64,000 nucleotides of DNA from the NCBI GenBank assembly GCA_012932295.1, contig JAAONU010000003.1, forward strand, positions 29,374,361 through 29,438,360. Reading direction: 5' to 3'. The notes below the pieces were generated by a model that made no database searches, was not told where the DNA came from, and saw nothing but the letters and a program-made list of their open reading frames with translations. The position numbers and the translations under genes were made by a program. Below, piece after piece: positions 1 to 35,819 of this stretch (position 1 is its first letter; each line of letters opens with the position of its first letter). This DNA is from Cyclina sinensis (taxonomy: Eukaryota; Mollusca; Bivalvia; Venerida; Veneridae).

Positions 1-1544
1 ACATGTCAAATGATATTTACTTATATCAAATAAGTAAGAATACGAAGCCATACAGGTTTTTATTTGCCTTCTCTAAAAATGAAACTCTAAACTGGCTAAT
101 GACTAAATTTTTCATACAGCCGATGTGAGTATGGCAAAAAACAAAACGAAACAAAAACAACAACAAAATGTGTCATAAAGTATTTGAAAATACCTTCTGA
201 AACCACCAACAGATGTTCTGTTATACACACAAAGTGAGCAATTGTCTATTTTAAGTGTTTGACGGTTTCTCCCGGTCACCAGGCAAGATTATACTAAATC
301 CACGTGGCTTAAATTTGAATATTTTACGTGAATGCACCAAATATAATCAGTTCTCTGTCTGAATTAAAGAAATATTGCGTTCTAACTGGAGCGATGTGTC
401 AATAACAAATACGAAAATGATAGACATTCACACAAAACATTTTACTTGTTCAATCTAAGATTGCTTTAAGTCTTTGAATGTGATTTGTCTGGAAGATTTC
501 AGACGAAATTGAATGGAAGAAACTGCTTTACTAGTAAAGTGTTAATATTGAGAGTGTGAAAAATATATTTCAAGCTTCTTTTTACTAAATATATAAATAT
601 ATTTTTTGTTTAATATTGGGTCAGGATTATGGTCGTTTAATCTGTTTAAAAGATGCTCACTAGAACCGACGACGTTTTACGTTAGCCAGAAAATATCTTG
701 ATATATTTTTTGACGCAGACGCATGGTTGTCATTGTAAGCCCAAAGTTATCATGTGAAATAGCCCGGTCAATAAAATGTAACGGTCAGATTAGTCTGGGT
801 AACAAGATGATTTATTAAGTACCCCTATTTCAGTTATAAAAATTTTCTACTTGATCTACATGGAACAGAATTACTGCATTTATTCCATCTTACTTGGTAA
901 CATTAGAACTTGCATACTACATGATTCCATCTTGCTTTATGGCATTGGAAACCTATATTTTGCTAAATAACATCATGCTTTATGGTAACTGAATGCACTA
1001 TCATCTTTCACTTGTTCCTCTCAGACATAGGGAATATGCTGTATGTTTAAGTGCAGTTCTCTTTACAGAATGTCTGTTACTGCTTATTGTCTCGGTGTAT
1101 CGAACCTTTTTCATCATGAATAATTAATTTTGGTCTGTGCTCAGCGATTATGTCGTGTCTTAGCATTATTACTCTTCAATGCATTCATTCAACACAGTTT
1201 GTGTTCATATTATGACAACAGATGGCGCTTTGTCGGTACATCCCGTTATTTTCCGGCTGGTCCCGCTATTTTGCAAATAGATTTTTGCAAAGTTACGCCC
1301 CCATTATGTATCCTACCAATTATTTTCAATCAATGAAAAGTGAATTCGGCAATTGTGGTCTAACACAAGCTACATGTATATTAATTTGACATCTTATTTC
1401 CTGAATGAAACGACTTGCTCAATTATTTAACAGTCATATGACGAACATAGTAATTTACAAAGAAAATCGTCTTGATAGCCTGTTTGTTACGTTTATTATA
1501 TGACATAGACATCGATGATGTCATTCTTAAAACTTCAGTACTGA

Positions 1545-1742
1545 AGGAACATTAAAACTGTCCAAGATAAAAAACAAAGTAAACAAGATTTTTACTAAAG
1601 ATCTTACTTAAACATTTATTGTGAACATAAAATGTTAGATTCTTAACAATAAATGTTCAACTCAATGCTTACATAACATAAAATTTTATGTAAGGAAAAT
1701 CTTGTTTACTTTGTTTTTGTCTTTGACAATTTTAATGTTCCT
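1545..1742. mobile_element. Short MITE-like element with inverted termini of about 45-50 bp
   Basis: The left arm begins AGGAACATTAAAACTGTC and runs into AAACAAAGTAAACAAGAT. The right arm is its reverse complement with a few mismatches, ending in GACAATTTTAATGTTCCT. The loop between is AT-rich, about 100 bp, and non-coding. The roughly 200-bp size and long inverted termini fit a non-autonomous DNA transposon. No clear target-site duplication was found, so the superfamily is unassigned. Confidence 0.6.
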
Positions 1743-3049
1743 GACATGCGCCTGCCTAGTATAGTCAGTATTGACTGTTGAAATTGAAGGGAGACCAGTT
1801 TCTTTACGGAATATTCCGATGAGAGGCGGAAATGTGGAAAATTTCCGTCGATCTTGACAGTAGAGTTCTCGTCCCTAACAGTTAACAATGCAACAATAAT
1901 TCGAAAACTATACACGGAAATTGGCCAGACAATGATTATAGTATGTAATGTCCGTTGCTCAAATAATAAAAAAACGCATGTATTAACAGAGCATCAGGCA
2001 CCAGGCTTCATATAGCATAAACACTGGATAACAGAAATGAGCGAAGCTCTAAGGAATCACAAGTGTGTGATGAGTCATTTAGTAAAACTAAAACGAAAAC
2101 CATTTCGCACATTTCGGTGTTCAAAAGGAAGTAGCCTATGAAATAAAATATAGTCGACTCCAAATGACAAACGTGCAAAAAACACTGATCCTTAAATAGT
2201 TTGAATAGAGCACGAAGAAAGTTGGATGATACATTAAGTTACACGACATCGCATTTTGATGTTTCCAAAAGAGTACAAAACAAGATTGAATGAGGCGATA
2301 TGCAAGTTCAAAGGCCAACTATCAATGATAGAATTAAGCATATAACGCATGTTCCAATGAAATAATTAAAGCACTATGGAATCAATTATTTATTTTATGC
2401 CTACCAATGAAATATAGGGAAATATCAGTGAGATAAAAGTGATAATCCACTGTTTTGAATCAATGAAATTACCATTTTGATAATACACTGTTTGTGCCGG
2501 AACTACTGCTTGATGAAACTTCAGGAATTTCCCCAGCACGTAAATACAAGAGAATCCGCTGTATTTCAGACTGTGTCAGCGAGTGAAATTTATTAACCTT
2601 GTTAAATCCAATTATAATATTGAATTTTTGAGCCTAACTAGTTGTGAACAATGATGAAATTCGCCATAAATTATTTAAAATGTCTGATTTGTTTACATAA
2701 CTCACATGGACAATATCCAATATGGCCGACTTTCAATTCAATTGATTGAATATAACTCGGTATTAATCCGCCTTTATAATTAAAGTATGTATGGCTAAAA
2801 TTCAATAAATATTGATAAACTGTGTAGAGAAAAATAAATGTTATTTGATGAATTTAAAGTGTATTCAGTTTATTTCAGCAGAAGTAAAGTTATCATACAT
2901 ATTGGAGATTGTCTGCACTTTTTTTGTGCGGAGTAACCAAAGTACGCATTAACTGATTTGGGGCTCACCATGGGGAATTTATTGAAGGCCCTGATTAAAA
3001 ATGTCATAAAATACCCATTTTTGACGTGTTGGCATAAAATAAAAAGAAA

Positions 3050-3160
3050 ATTTGTTTGTGTTTTAGTGGAAGATGGGAATTTATTTCATCGAGTGAACAC
3101 CATATGTTGATATTTTCACTCGATGAAATAAATTCTCATCTTCTACAAAAACAAACAAAT
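3050..3160. repeat. Large imperfect hairpin, arms about 47 bp
   Basis: The left arm (3050-3096) and right arm (3114-3160) are reverse complements apart from a few mismatches. They share ATTTGTTTGT at the outer ends and TTTATTTCATCGAGTGA at the inner ends, around a loop of about 17 bases. It lies about 1 kb upstream of the Ras start codon. It could be a compact inverted-repeat transposon remnant or a foldback structure; no function can be read from sequence. Confidence 0.7.
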
Positions 3161-4153
3161 ATCCTCTATATAATATACTGCAAGATCCAATCTCATCAAG
3201 CAAGATGGAATCAGACATAATGTAAGTTTCAATATCACCAAGCAAGATGGAATAAATGCAGTAATTCTGTTACACAGACATAGATCTGGCATATCAATAA
3301 TTCTCAAAATCGTGTCTTCAGTTGTGTTGGGATAATGCCCCAGAACAATTAAAAGAGAGCAGAACAGAATATACACTTTATTTACTCAAAGAACATGAAC
3401 CTGCAGTATATATATAACATAAAATAAAACCAAGGGAGATACATCTGTCAATGTATTTAGTTAGTATACCTACCCCCAACGGTGCTGGAACAAAACCTTA
3501 GGTCTTTGGCTATCATTTTGACTAGTCTTTGGCTAGAATAAAAACTAAATGGTTAGTTATTTTTCACGTGTGATGCACTTCTCTTTTATGAGATAATTGT
3601 GTCCATATCATGTGGTTTCAAACTGACATCTTTAAGAAATCGAAGAAAGGATTTTAAAAGATGGTCTAGACACGAAAGCATGACGGACGATGATTCGCTA
3701 AGGGATGCATATATAGTTTGATGACAGCAGTGGCGTTTCATAAGTGACTAAACATGATGACGTTGATTGGATAGTATAAATAGATTTTTATTTTTAGAAA
3801 TCGAAGGGAATCTGTATTTGTATCCCAGGTATTGAAACATCAAATATAATCTAGAAATTGAATAATTGATTTCAAAAGAGAAGATATGCATAAATATACA
3901 ATTTTCATAATTATTTCTCAAAGAATCATTGATAACAGAGATGTTGGAAAAATTGTGACTTTGTCAAATCCGAAAACTCCTGTCCGTTTCTAAATTTATC
4001 ATCATACGGAATAACGAATCGGGTGTGATACTACACCAGAAAGAGGTCAGCTGTTAGGAAATACACAGCGACGAAATATAGACATAATCGCATGACATTT
4101 TAGCAAATACAGACTTACAAGTTCCACATTTATACAAATATTTTGGGATATAT

Positions 4154-4172
4154 ATTTGCAGGAACTATTCAG
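4154..4172 (+). other. Probable 3' splice site and end of 5' UTR before the Ras start codon
   Basis: ATATTTGCAG ends at 4161, followed by 11 bases (GAACTATTCAG) and then the ATG. A second possible acceptor is the AG directly before the ATG. Many animal Ras genes have a non-coding first exon spliced just upstream of the start codon. A spliced 5' UTR is therefore likely here, but the upstream exon was not located. Confidence 0.45.
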
Positions 4173-27146
<22,974 letters not shown>

Positions 27147-30100
27147 CAGTTGTACTCAATCTGTCTAATGTATTTTGTACACCCAGAGTATATTTGTACT
27201 GTTCTGAGTATATTTATACTCATTCTGACTATGTTTTATACTCAATTTGAGTGTAATTTTGTACTCAAATGAGTATGTTTTCTGTCTATCTAATTTCTTT
27301 GAGCCTTTTTAAGTAACATTGTATATCTTACATAGTACATAAGTTATGGATGTAAGTATTGCACTGCGAGGAAGCACTTCCTGTAAAATCACTGTGGAAA
27401 AAAGCTTGGGCACCACTGAAGTAACGTAGCAGCTCCTTTGAATCAATATCAGTAACTTGAATACAGGTTATATTATGAAACATTGTCTGTTGTTTGAAAG
27501 TTGACTTAGTTTCATTTTAATTTTACCTGTATTTTTTTTAAAGAAATGAAGTGAAACATTCCAGCAGAAGTAATTGGTAAACAACTATTCTGTTTTCTAG
27601 TATGAATTGCCTGTTGCCGACTTTTTAATTTAGAGTATTATGGGGAAAAAAACAGCTACAGTTACCAGAAATGGTAATATAACCTTTTGTTGTAGCATCA
27701 GGTAAATAAATTGAAATGCTAGCTCTGTAAGATAAAAACAACTGAGATACAAGTAGCATATTTTTACTCAGAATTATGAGTACTTTGCCTGTACATGTAT
27801 AGTCTTCATACACCCATTAAATTAATTCTTTTATACCACTATTTTCTGTTTATACACTGCTGTGAAAATGCTTAGTTGGACAGGTTCTATTGTTTTTAGA
27901 TTTTCGTACAGTAAATTTACTGGTCATGAGTCTGTTTACTATAAAGCATCTGTTATTATGTTGTATTTATCATACAAACATTGTTTTTTTCAAGAGCCGC
28001 GTGTTGCCTTTCTTTTTGGTGTAGTATTTCTTAGCCACATTGTGATGAAATGTTTATACCCACAATGAAATTTGCTTCTTAATAATGGAAGTACAGTTCA
28101 CATCCTGTGTTAAGCTAGATGAATTGAGAGACAACCTGTATGATTGTGAACTATGTCTATGCATCAAATAAGAGTGGAAAAAAAAAAAAAAATTTTGTAG
28201 CACTTTGAAACTAAAATGTTCCTGTAAAAGGCTCATCAGGTCGAGAGAATTTAGATTTTTTTTTTGCTTGTGTTTATTTTTTTTTTCCATTGTAAGCTGG
28301 AATATTAGTAAATTTAGGAAAGATGTCATTTAACAATGTACCAAGCTTAATTTGAGATCATGTGATTGAATAGATTTTTTTATGATGGATGAGAAGGGTT
28401 GAAGAAATAAAGTTATCCAACTACAAATATAATTGCAAGGAAAATATATGTTGGCCTGTGAATTACAGTTAAATGGAACAGTACTGCCAATGCACTAGCA
28501 GCTGATTCTTCATTAAAGAGTTACGTTGTATTTTCTGAAACTCAGTGTCTCTATTAGACTCACCTGACTCGATCGAATTTCATGAAATTTGAATTTAGGA
28601 ATATAATGATGAACCCAGACATACAACAGTGGGCATTTTTTTTATAAACTTGCCAAGTTCCTAAAAGTTTTATACTTTAGTGCTGGATGTCAGATGAATT
28701 TCATGTATGTATATGCTATTTTTATAACTGGTTATTTTCTTGTTATTCTTTTTACATATTTTTTTTCACAAATTTCATTGAAGTGTATTTGAGATATATT
28801 TTCTTCTTTTATGTTACATTTTATAGCCACATACTGTAGAGAGTGTCTGGTGGTATAGAGTATTGTATATGTGTATTTTTACCAGCTTTTTTGTATTGTA
28901 TATAGTATGTCATCTTTTGCCAGTGATTTATTTAAAGGTACTGTATTAACAGAAGTTTTTGTTCTGATGAACAGTGACTGTTTTCTTGCTCAATGTGCAA
29001 AAACAGTTGTTCGAATTATGAAATTAATTCATATTGACATTGAAGCATAATTGTTATTTTTAATGAATTTTAAGCGATTTGGTAAATATTTAGTTTCTAC
29101 TTTGTACTTAATTTTGAAATAGTGTTGCTGTTTTATTCTAAGGGAGAAAGCGTCATGAAATTTGGGCTTTCCCTTTGAACATCTCCAAACTGAGTTTAAA
29201 CATTTGGCTGTATTTTTGACCATGGAAGAATATTTGCAAAAGTTATACTAAACCTATTTTTATCACATACAAAAAGTGATGAACTTAAAAAAAATACATG
29301 GATAAAACTATCTAGAAAAAAAGTGCAGAGTTATATCCCCTTGACATTTAGATATTTTGAGATATTACTTACTGCTAGGAAAACTATTGTTAAGATGATT
29401 TGTACAGGTCTCCTACTGTGACACTGAACAGTTGTTTAAACTGTTTTGCACCCAGATGGATAGTTCTAGTTTTATACGAAATACGGATTCAGGAGGGCAA
29501 TGAGGGTAATTGCTATCTGCTACAGTGAAATGCCTGACACCTTTCTGTAATAGATTTATTTGTGATTCTGTTTGATTAAAGTGATCAATACTAGTAGATG
29601 TATTTAGAGTTAGTTTAACAATATGGAGAGTGACAAGAAGTCAAAAGTTACCCCCCTTTAATAATGCCAGGTTTCAGATGATTATTTCCCTTTTACTTGT
29701 TCAGGTTAACCAGTATGTTTTGTTTAGCAAAAAGAACGACCATTGCTCATGTCATTATCAACTGCATTTTCTAGCTGTCTCTTACCTTATATTTAACCTA
29801 TTTATGTTTTTTTTCTTCTGTTTAAATACTATCCAGAAAAAAAATGAAAATATTTGTATTACTTTATTATCAACATTGTTATGATAATAGTAGAAATTAC
29901 TAATAATGGATATTTTTCATAAATATGTATGTTAAGGGCAGTAATATGTTTGGTCTTTACACGAGTGGATGATAACATTAAATAGTTAAGGACTAAAATA
30001 GAGTAAGGTTTTCTAGAGACCTCACATTGCAGTTATCAAAACATGGGATAAATTAATTATGTGTATTTCAAATAGATACAGGATTTATCAAATAGATACA

Positions 30101-31260
30101 GGATATATCAAATAGATACAGGATATATCAAAACCCTTTTTTGTCTTTACCTGAATGCTTTTACATTTTTGTTGGATTAATTTAATACTGAGATTATATC
30201 AGGTATGTCTGGTGAAGAAACAAATAAAACACAAAAGATTTTTTTTTATAAAACTTTGATCCATCAGACCTGTCCTTACGTTTTATTTTTTACAAAACAA
30301 AATTCACAAACCTAGCAAATCAAGACAAGATTGACTTGTAATGAAGAAACTTAGTGTAATTTGAAAATTGCTAAAGAACACAATCTTTGTGGAAATTTCT
30401 TTGTATTGGTTCCGATATATTTAAGGTTTACAACTGCCTTATAAGAACTAGTGGCACTTTCAGTAATGACTTAACTAGAAAGATTACGAACTTGTAGGAA
30501 TTCTCTGTGGGCTGGCTGACTTTTTGTATTTTGTTGTTTTTGTTAGATTTTGGTATTTACTGACATTTTTTCATGGCTGTTAACATTAAATCCATTTACA
30601 TCAGCATTGATTTGTGTCAAGATTAGCTGTCTATATATATTATTTGTGTACTCAGACTGTATATTGTACCTTGTTGAACTGTTTGGATATAGCTGGAGAT
30701 GTGTCTTAAGACATACCCTGGCCATTTCATCGTGGTCATATTGTTTGCAAAGTTAATTCAACCTCATTTCTATGCTTTGTGTCTGAAATATCATTCTGAT
30801 GCATTGGAAAATAAATGTTTTGAGAATTGTCTTGAATACAGTGTATATATTTTCAGACAATATAAATTGTATATCAAATCAGCAAGCACAGTCATATGAT
30901 AATTAAATAAATATGAAATATATACATGACTAAAAGTATACAAGAATAATTGTTCATCTGTTGAATAGAGGTGTCATGTTGAAAGCTTATAATAGCACAA
31001 GTGATGTAACAATGCATACAATAGTCTGCTAACAGAAATATGAGTAAAGCGGTTTGTTTCCGTCACACTTGGACTAGCTTTGTCAGGAACAGTAACTCTA
31101 GCTATATCTGTAAACTGTCTTGAATGTCTTTACTTGCCTTGTAGGTTCAATACATGCACTTCCAATAGTGGCTAAACTTTGTTTGGTAACAGTTTTTGTA
31201 ATCTTTCACATTTCCAGTTTAATGATGTCATCCTTAACTTTTGAATAAAGCTATTTAAAA
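27147..31260 (+). other. Probable long 3' UTR of Ras
   Basis: AT-rich DNA without coding exons follows the stop codon. Candidate AATAAA signals occur at 28406-28411, 30223-30228 and 31244-31249. The last is followed by a GT-rich stretch (TTTTGTTGTGTTTTTC), as expected downstream of a cleavage site. Long 3' UTRs are usual for K-Ras genes in vertebrates. Which signal is used cannot be told from sequence. A 20-bp unit (CAAATAGATACAGGATATAT) is tandemly repeated three times at about 30070-30132. Confidence 0.5.
31244..31249 (+). terminator. Candidate distal polyadenylation signal of Ras
   Basis: AATAAA within TTTTGAATAAAGCTATTT, followed within 20-30 bases by TTTTGTTGTGTTTTTC, a GT-rich downstream element. 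The best combination of hexamer and downstream element I found in the 3' region. Confidence 0.45.
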
Positions 31261-31632
31261 CATTTTGTTGTGTTTTTCTGGTATTTTGCATAAAGTAAAA
31301 TGCTGAAGTGCTCATCCTTTATTTTAATAAACCTACTGAATCTCGTCAGTTTCCAGGCACATGGAGAAATATGTTCAACATATGTTCACAAGTTATCTAG
31401 TGGTATTCTAGTGACATTAACAGAATAGTTATAATGTAGGTCTTCAGAATATAAAACAAGAGCACTGCAGAGCGGCGCCAATGCTTTCTGTTTTATTTGT
31501 CAGAAACGGGGGCATATAGATTTTCAGTTTGAACTGAATAGGGTATTATTATATATTTGGTAACTGTAATGAAAACATGAAAATACTATAAATATAGATG
31601 TAAAACATTCTGCTGAATGAAATCATTAAAAG

Positions 31633-32440
31633 AGGGCCATGATGGCCCTGGGTCGCTCACCTGAAAAACAGGCTATGAAACAAAGTGGGGAGAGGGGGGC
31701 TAGTCATTCCAACTAAGGCGTGTGTTTAAATGCAGGTGGTGAGCTTACAAAATTAGATTAAGTTAGAATCAGCATAAAAAAATAAAGTTTAAATTCAATG
31801 AAGAAGCTTCAGTAACATGAAAGTAGTTCAGTATGTCAAAGCAATAGTTATCTGTTGACCAGTGTCGAACTTGAAGTCTGCATCCAAAATAATACTATAA
31901 AAATACATTTCTTTTTAAAAAAAGGTGGGGTTTGTGGGGTGGGGGGAGCAGGAGAAAAGCACCTCCCTGCCCCAAAAACTATAGAAATGAACAGAAAAAA
32001 TGGTGGGGTGGGGGATGTTGGGGGACAAGTACTATAAAAACAAAGAAATGAGAAAAAAAATTAGGTGATGGTCAGGTGACCTACCCATTGAATAAATAGT
32101 TAAGTGTTAGGTTTTGTGCTTTCCCATAATTCTTTTCCTATATACAAGTCTATGCACCATGTGACCTCTAGGGTGTGGCTAATTTTGACCCCAGGGACAT
32201 AATTTGAACAATCTTGGTAGAAATCTACTAGAGGATCACATCAAATTACAAAGCTCTGTCTCAAGCAGCTTCACAGAAAACGATTTTTAAATTTTTTCCT
32301 ACAATTAAGTGACACCCAGGACTGGGGCCAGTATTGACCCTGGGGTCATGATTTGAACCAACTTAGTAGAGGTTCACTAGACATGCTACACACCAAATAT
32401 CTAAACTAAGCTGTATGGTTTATGAGTAATACCTACATTA
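31633..32440 (+). repeat. GGCCATGATGGCC hairpin-led repeat between the converging genes
   Basis: It starts with AGGGCCAT-G-ATGGCCCT, arms perfect, then GGTCGCTCACCTGA. Internal units of about 165 bp recur (GACCCCAGGGACATAATTTG and GACCCTGGGGTCATGATTTG; CACTAGACATGCTACACACC). A G-rich stretch lies at 31924-32030. A related element is at 50.6 kb. Non-coding. Confidence 0.55.
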
Positions 32441-34336
32441 AAGTTTTGTATGATGCCGTGGCTGCTGCTGAAGAGTAAGTGATCACAATATCTAGACCAT
32501 TTTCTTTGAAAACAGACAAGCTAAAAATTCTTATAGATGTTAAAGCAACCCTACCATGCTCACAAAGATTAAGCTTTTCACTGTTTTATATTGTCAGTAG
32601 ATTATATCTAGGTTAGTGGTATTGTTTTAGTTTTCACATCATGAAATAACAAAATAATTGTGTTTAAAATAATAACTTGTTTTATACTATTCAATGTGTG
32701 ACTGTTTCCTGGAAACATGGCTGGAAAGTTTCTGTAACAATGCTAAAATGATATATATGAAACTAACAACTCTGCATTTTCTGCATTCATATTCCAACTT
32801 GGCATCTAGATATAAGTCAGTATTGAGAATATTGGGCTTAGTCTGCATTAAGTCTTCTTGTTGACCTAACCTTGTGACAAAAGTCCTTCAGTTCCTTGTC
32901 AGTGGAAATGTTAAATCATCTAAAAGAATAATTGGGTCTGGTCCATTCAACATTATTATGGTGTATTTTAACCAAGAACAATTAGGCACAACAATGCTCC
33001 AGATATGGAGAGTACAAGTGCCAACCATGACTTTGTGAGTTGGTGGCTGAGTGACATATCGTCTTGCAACAAAAATCCAATGTATGAAACTTACATACAA
33101 AGTGCTTGAATACCAAAAAAAAGAGACAGATGAAAGCAAGCAAATGCCTCCTCTGTTCTATGGTGTAACTTGGCTGTTTAGAAAGAAGGCAAGGAAAGAC
33201 AGGTCAATCTGATGTTCATGGATTCTTTGACAAATACTGCCTATTTACTCTTGAAGGTTAGTAAATATTTTGCCACGTCTGTGGACAAGTGTAGTTGGAA
33301 ATCATGTAAAAGCAGTTTGGATAATAAATGTAAATATCTGTATTTTATAAGAAAATACACCCACAAACACAGTACAGATCATAATATTGAATTTATTTGA
33401 AAATAAAAAAAAAACAACTGATTAATCACAGACATTATAGCACCCCAGTATGCAAACAAAACAACAAAATAGAACTGTATATACATAACTGAAAAATAAC
33501 AGAGCAGCTGTTTTTTTTATCTAAACTGTCAGTGTGAGCTTCTAGTTTTGAATGGACTATCACATATGTTCCTGTGTCTACTGGAAGTCCAAATCAGAAT
33601 TTTTCAGGAATTCTTTTCAATCATTTATTTCGAAAATTCAAACAGAAATCTTAACCTATTAAGGCAAAGATGTACTTCCTTAAGAACTTCTATAGAAAAG
33701 GTATTAAATATGCAATTACAGTCTACAAAATATATGTAAAAAGTGTGGACCACTGCAAAAAAGAAAACTCCTTAGACCTGGAGAATCAGCTTGAAAGCCT
33801 TTGGTAGTGTTAACAAACATATCTGTGAGGGAGATTTAACTCGGAGGTAAGACAGAACTTTAACTAAACTCGAAAAGATTCTAGAATGACCTTTTTAGAT
33901 TAAATGCATTTAAGTTTGATCTTGACATTGTCTACAGCATAGTCTTTTATTTATCTAAGTGACCTTGAAATTAAAATCTAGTTTAAAGCCCAAATAGCTT
34001 AGGTTCAAAGATAAACACATATTCTTTCAATAACTTTTATCACAACTGGCAGCATTTGTTTGACCATTTTATGATGTTGTTTCAAAATACTTGATTTTGC
34101 AAATAAAAAAGTTAGTTTATATTTTTGACAAAGGCCACCTGTATAATGATTACTGCAAAAATATTGAGAAAAACCTTTAAAGCAATGTCTGCACTGACAA
34201 AATGGATGACACGGAGGCTGTCTATGAAGAAAAGAGAGCACTTCAAAGAGCCGAAAATAATATGATTACTGTGATATGAAAAAACTGAGTTGGCAGTGTA
34301 TCAAGCACATCTGTTTTCCCTCCAATTGCTTCACAG
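32441..34336. other. Intergenic DNA and probable 3' UTR of the - strand gene
   Basis: No coding exon seen. Possible - strand polyadenylation signals (TTTATT on +) lie at 33946-33951 and 33392-33397. The two genes converge here, with about 3 kb between the last Ras candidate signal and the stop codon of the - strand gene. Confidence 0.45.
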
Positions 34337-35819
34337 TTAAGCAGTAGCTTTCATTATTTGCTTTCTCATATAAGGAGACATGTCATCACCCAATCGCTTA
34401 ATCAGACCTTCATATTTATTCACAGCTGGTTTCACACTAGCTTTTCTCATGGTTTCATTAATGTCTTTTACTACAACTCTTTTTTGCACTTTGTTTACTT
34501 TCTCTTCACATTTTTCAGGTATGTGACTGTTACCTTGCACAGGACTAGAGGACTCAGAGGCTAGCGAAGGAGACTGCAATATCCTGATTTCATCTTGTTC
34601 CACTGTTCTTGTTGATGAAGACACAGAACTTCTACTGTGAGAGGATCCAATCCTTGAGGACCTTGTACTTCCTGTACTAGCACTTCCTGACCTTAATGAT
34701 ACAAAATCGAACTTTGATTTTTTCTGATGGCTCCTCTGCTTTTTCCTGTGACTTTTTTCTTCCTCTAGAATAAGAGAGAGAATGTCATTTTCTTCAATGC
34801 TTTTATCTGTCTTTCGATTACCTCTGCTCTTCTTTGTTTTATGATGTTGACTAGGAATTTTTTCTGCAATATATACTTCATCTGCAGCTTCTTCTAGAAT
34901 ACTGTCAGCAGCAATGTCCTGTTTCTCGGGCTCCTTGTTTAATTCTTCCCTTTGTCTACTGGCCTCTATCTGCTGTTCTAATGCCAAGTCTTCCCAGAAT
35001 TTTGCCTCTGATATGCTTTCAAGCAGTGAAATCTTACCAATGCTACCAACTGAGATGACTTTAGGTTTACTATGATCCATATATGGCATGGGAGCGACAT
35101 CCTCAATGGCAGCATGGTTATACCCAACAGCAGACTTAGACCTTTGGTGAGAACTTACTTGTTCATTCAGATAATGTGGATCTCCAGTATCTTTCAGTTG
35201 TCTTGGATCATAAGCTGACACTGCTCTTGGTCGTCCATTTTTAGCTGCTTGCTTTTCTGCAGTCATTAGTTTAATCTTGTCACTTAAAGATGTCTCTACA
35301 CTATCTTTGGATATACTCATATTTTCAACATCACACTCAACATCAGCCAGACTCACATTTTCAGTATTTTTGTTATCATCAATTTTATGTTTGTTTTCAA
35401 CATTCTTTTCATTTTCCTGTAATTTTTCATTTTCACATTCAATGACAGTTTTGAATTCTACAGTATGTTTTGAGGTAGTTGGGGAGGAGGGTCTCTCAAA
35501 ATTCTCTTCCATACTTCCATAACCTGAAGACACCCTGGACTGTTTAGAATTACTTCCCTTGGAAGATGCAGAGTTCTGTTCCATTTTCTGCCTGTACTCT
35601 TTCATAGTCATAACAGCTGGTGCAGTCACTGGACGCTGGTCAATGTCTTCAGCTTTTGTTTTCCTATGCAGAAAGTTGCCATGGATATTCTTTATTTGAG
35701 CATCAGACATTTTGGCGAGTTTCTGGAATAGCTGACCTTTTGGAGAATCATGGAAATACGGAGACATAAGAATGTAGTGTGGACCCTTCTTGGAACGGAC
35801 ACCATACCAGCCACGGAAC
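34337..35819 (-). CDS. Unknown gene, last exon (residues 298-791)
   Basis: A long terminal exon. The acceptor TTCATATTAATAG precedes GTTCCGTGGC; the stop TAA is at 34337-34339. The open frame extends a few codons past the acceptor into the intron, but the splice site and phase fit exon 6. It holds FRGWYGVRSKKG, the second RPVTAP and the Ser-rich region SLRSGSASTGSTRSSRIGSS. Confidence 0.88.

Larger units (their letters stand above)
1..4160. other. Upstream region of the Ras gene, no coding exon seen
   Basis: This AT-rich stretch has only short chance reading frames of under 80 codons, none with recognisable protein motifs. It contains a small inverted-repeat element near 1.6 kb and a large hairpin near 3.1 kb, listed separately. 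The promoter and any non-coding first exon of the Ras gene should lie here or left of the window. I could not pick out a transcription start, CpG-rich patch or TATA box with confidence. Confidence 0.6.

Noticed and set aside
31450..31500. CAAGAGCACTGCAGAGCGGCG block as a separate element start
   Set aside because: It resembles the start of a dispersed repeat, but I found no second copy or terminal structure in the window.
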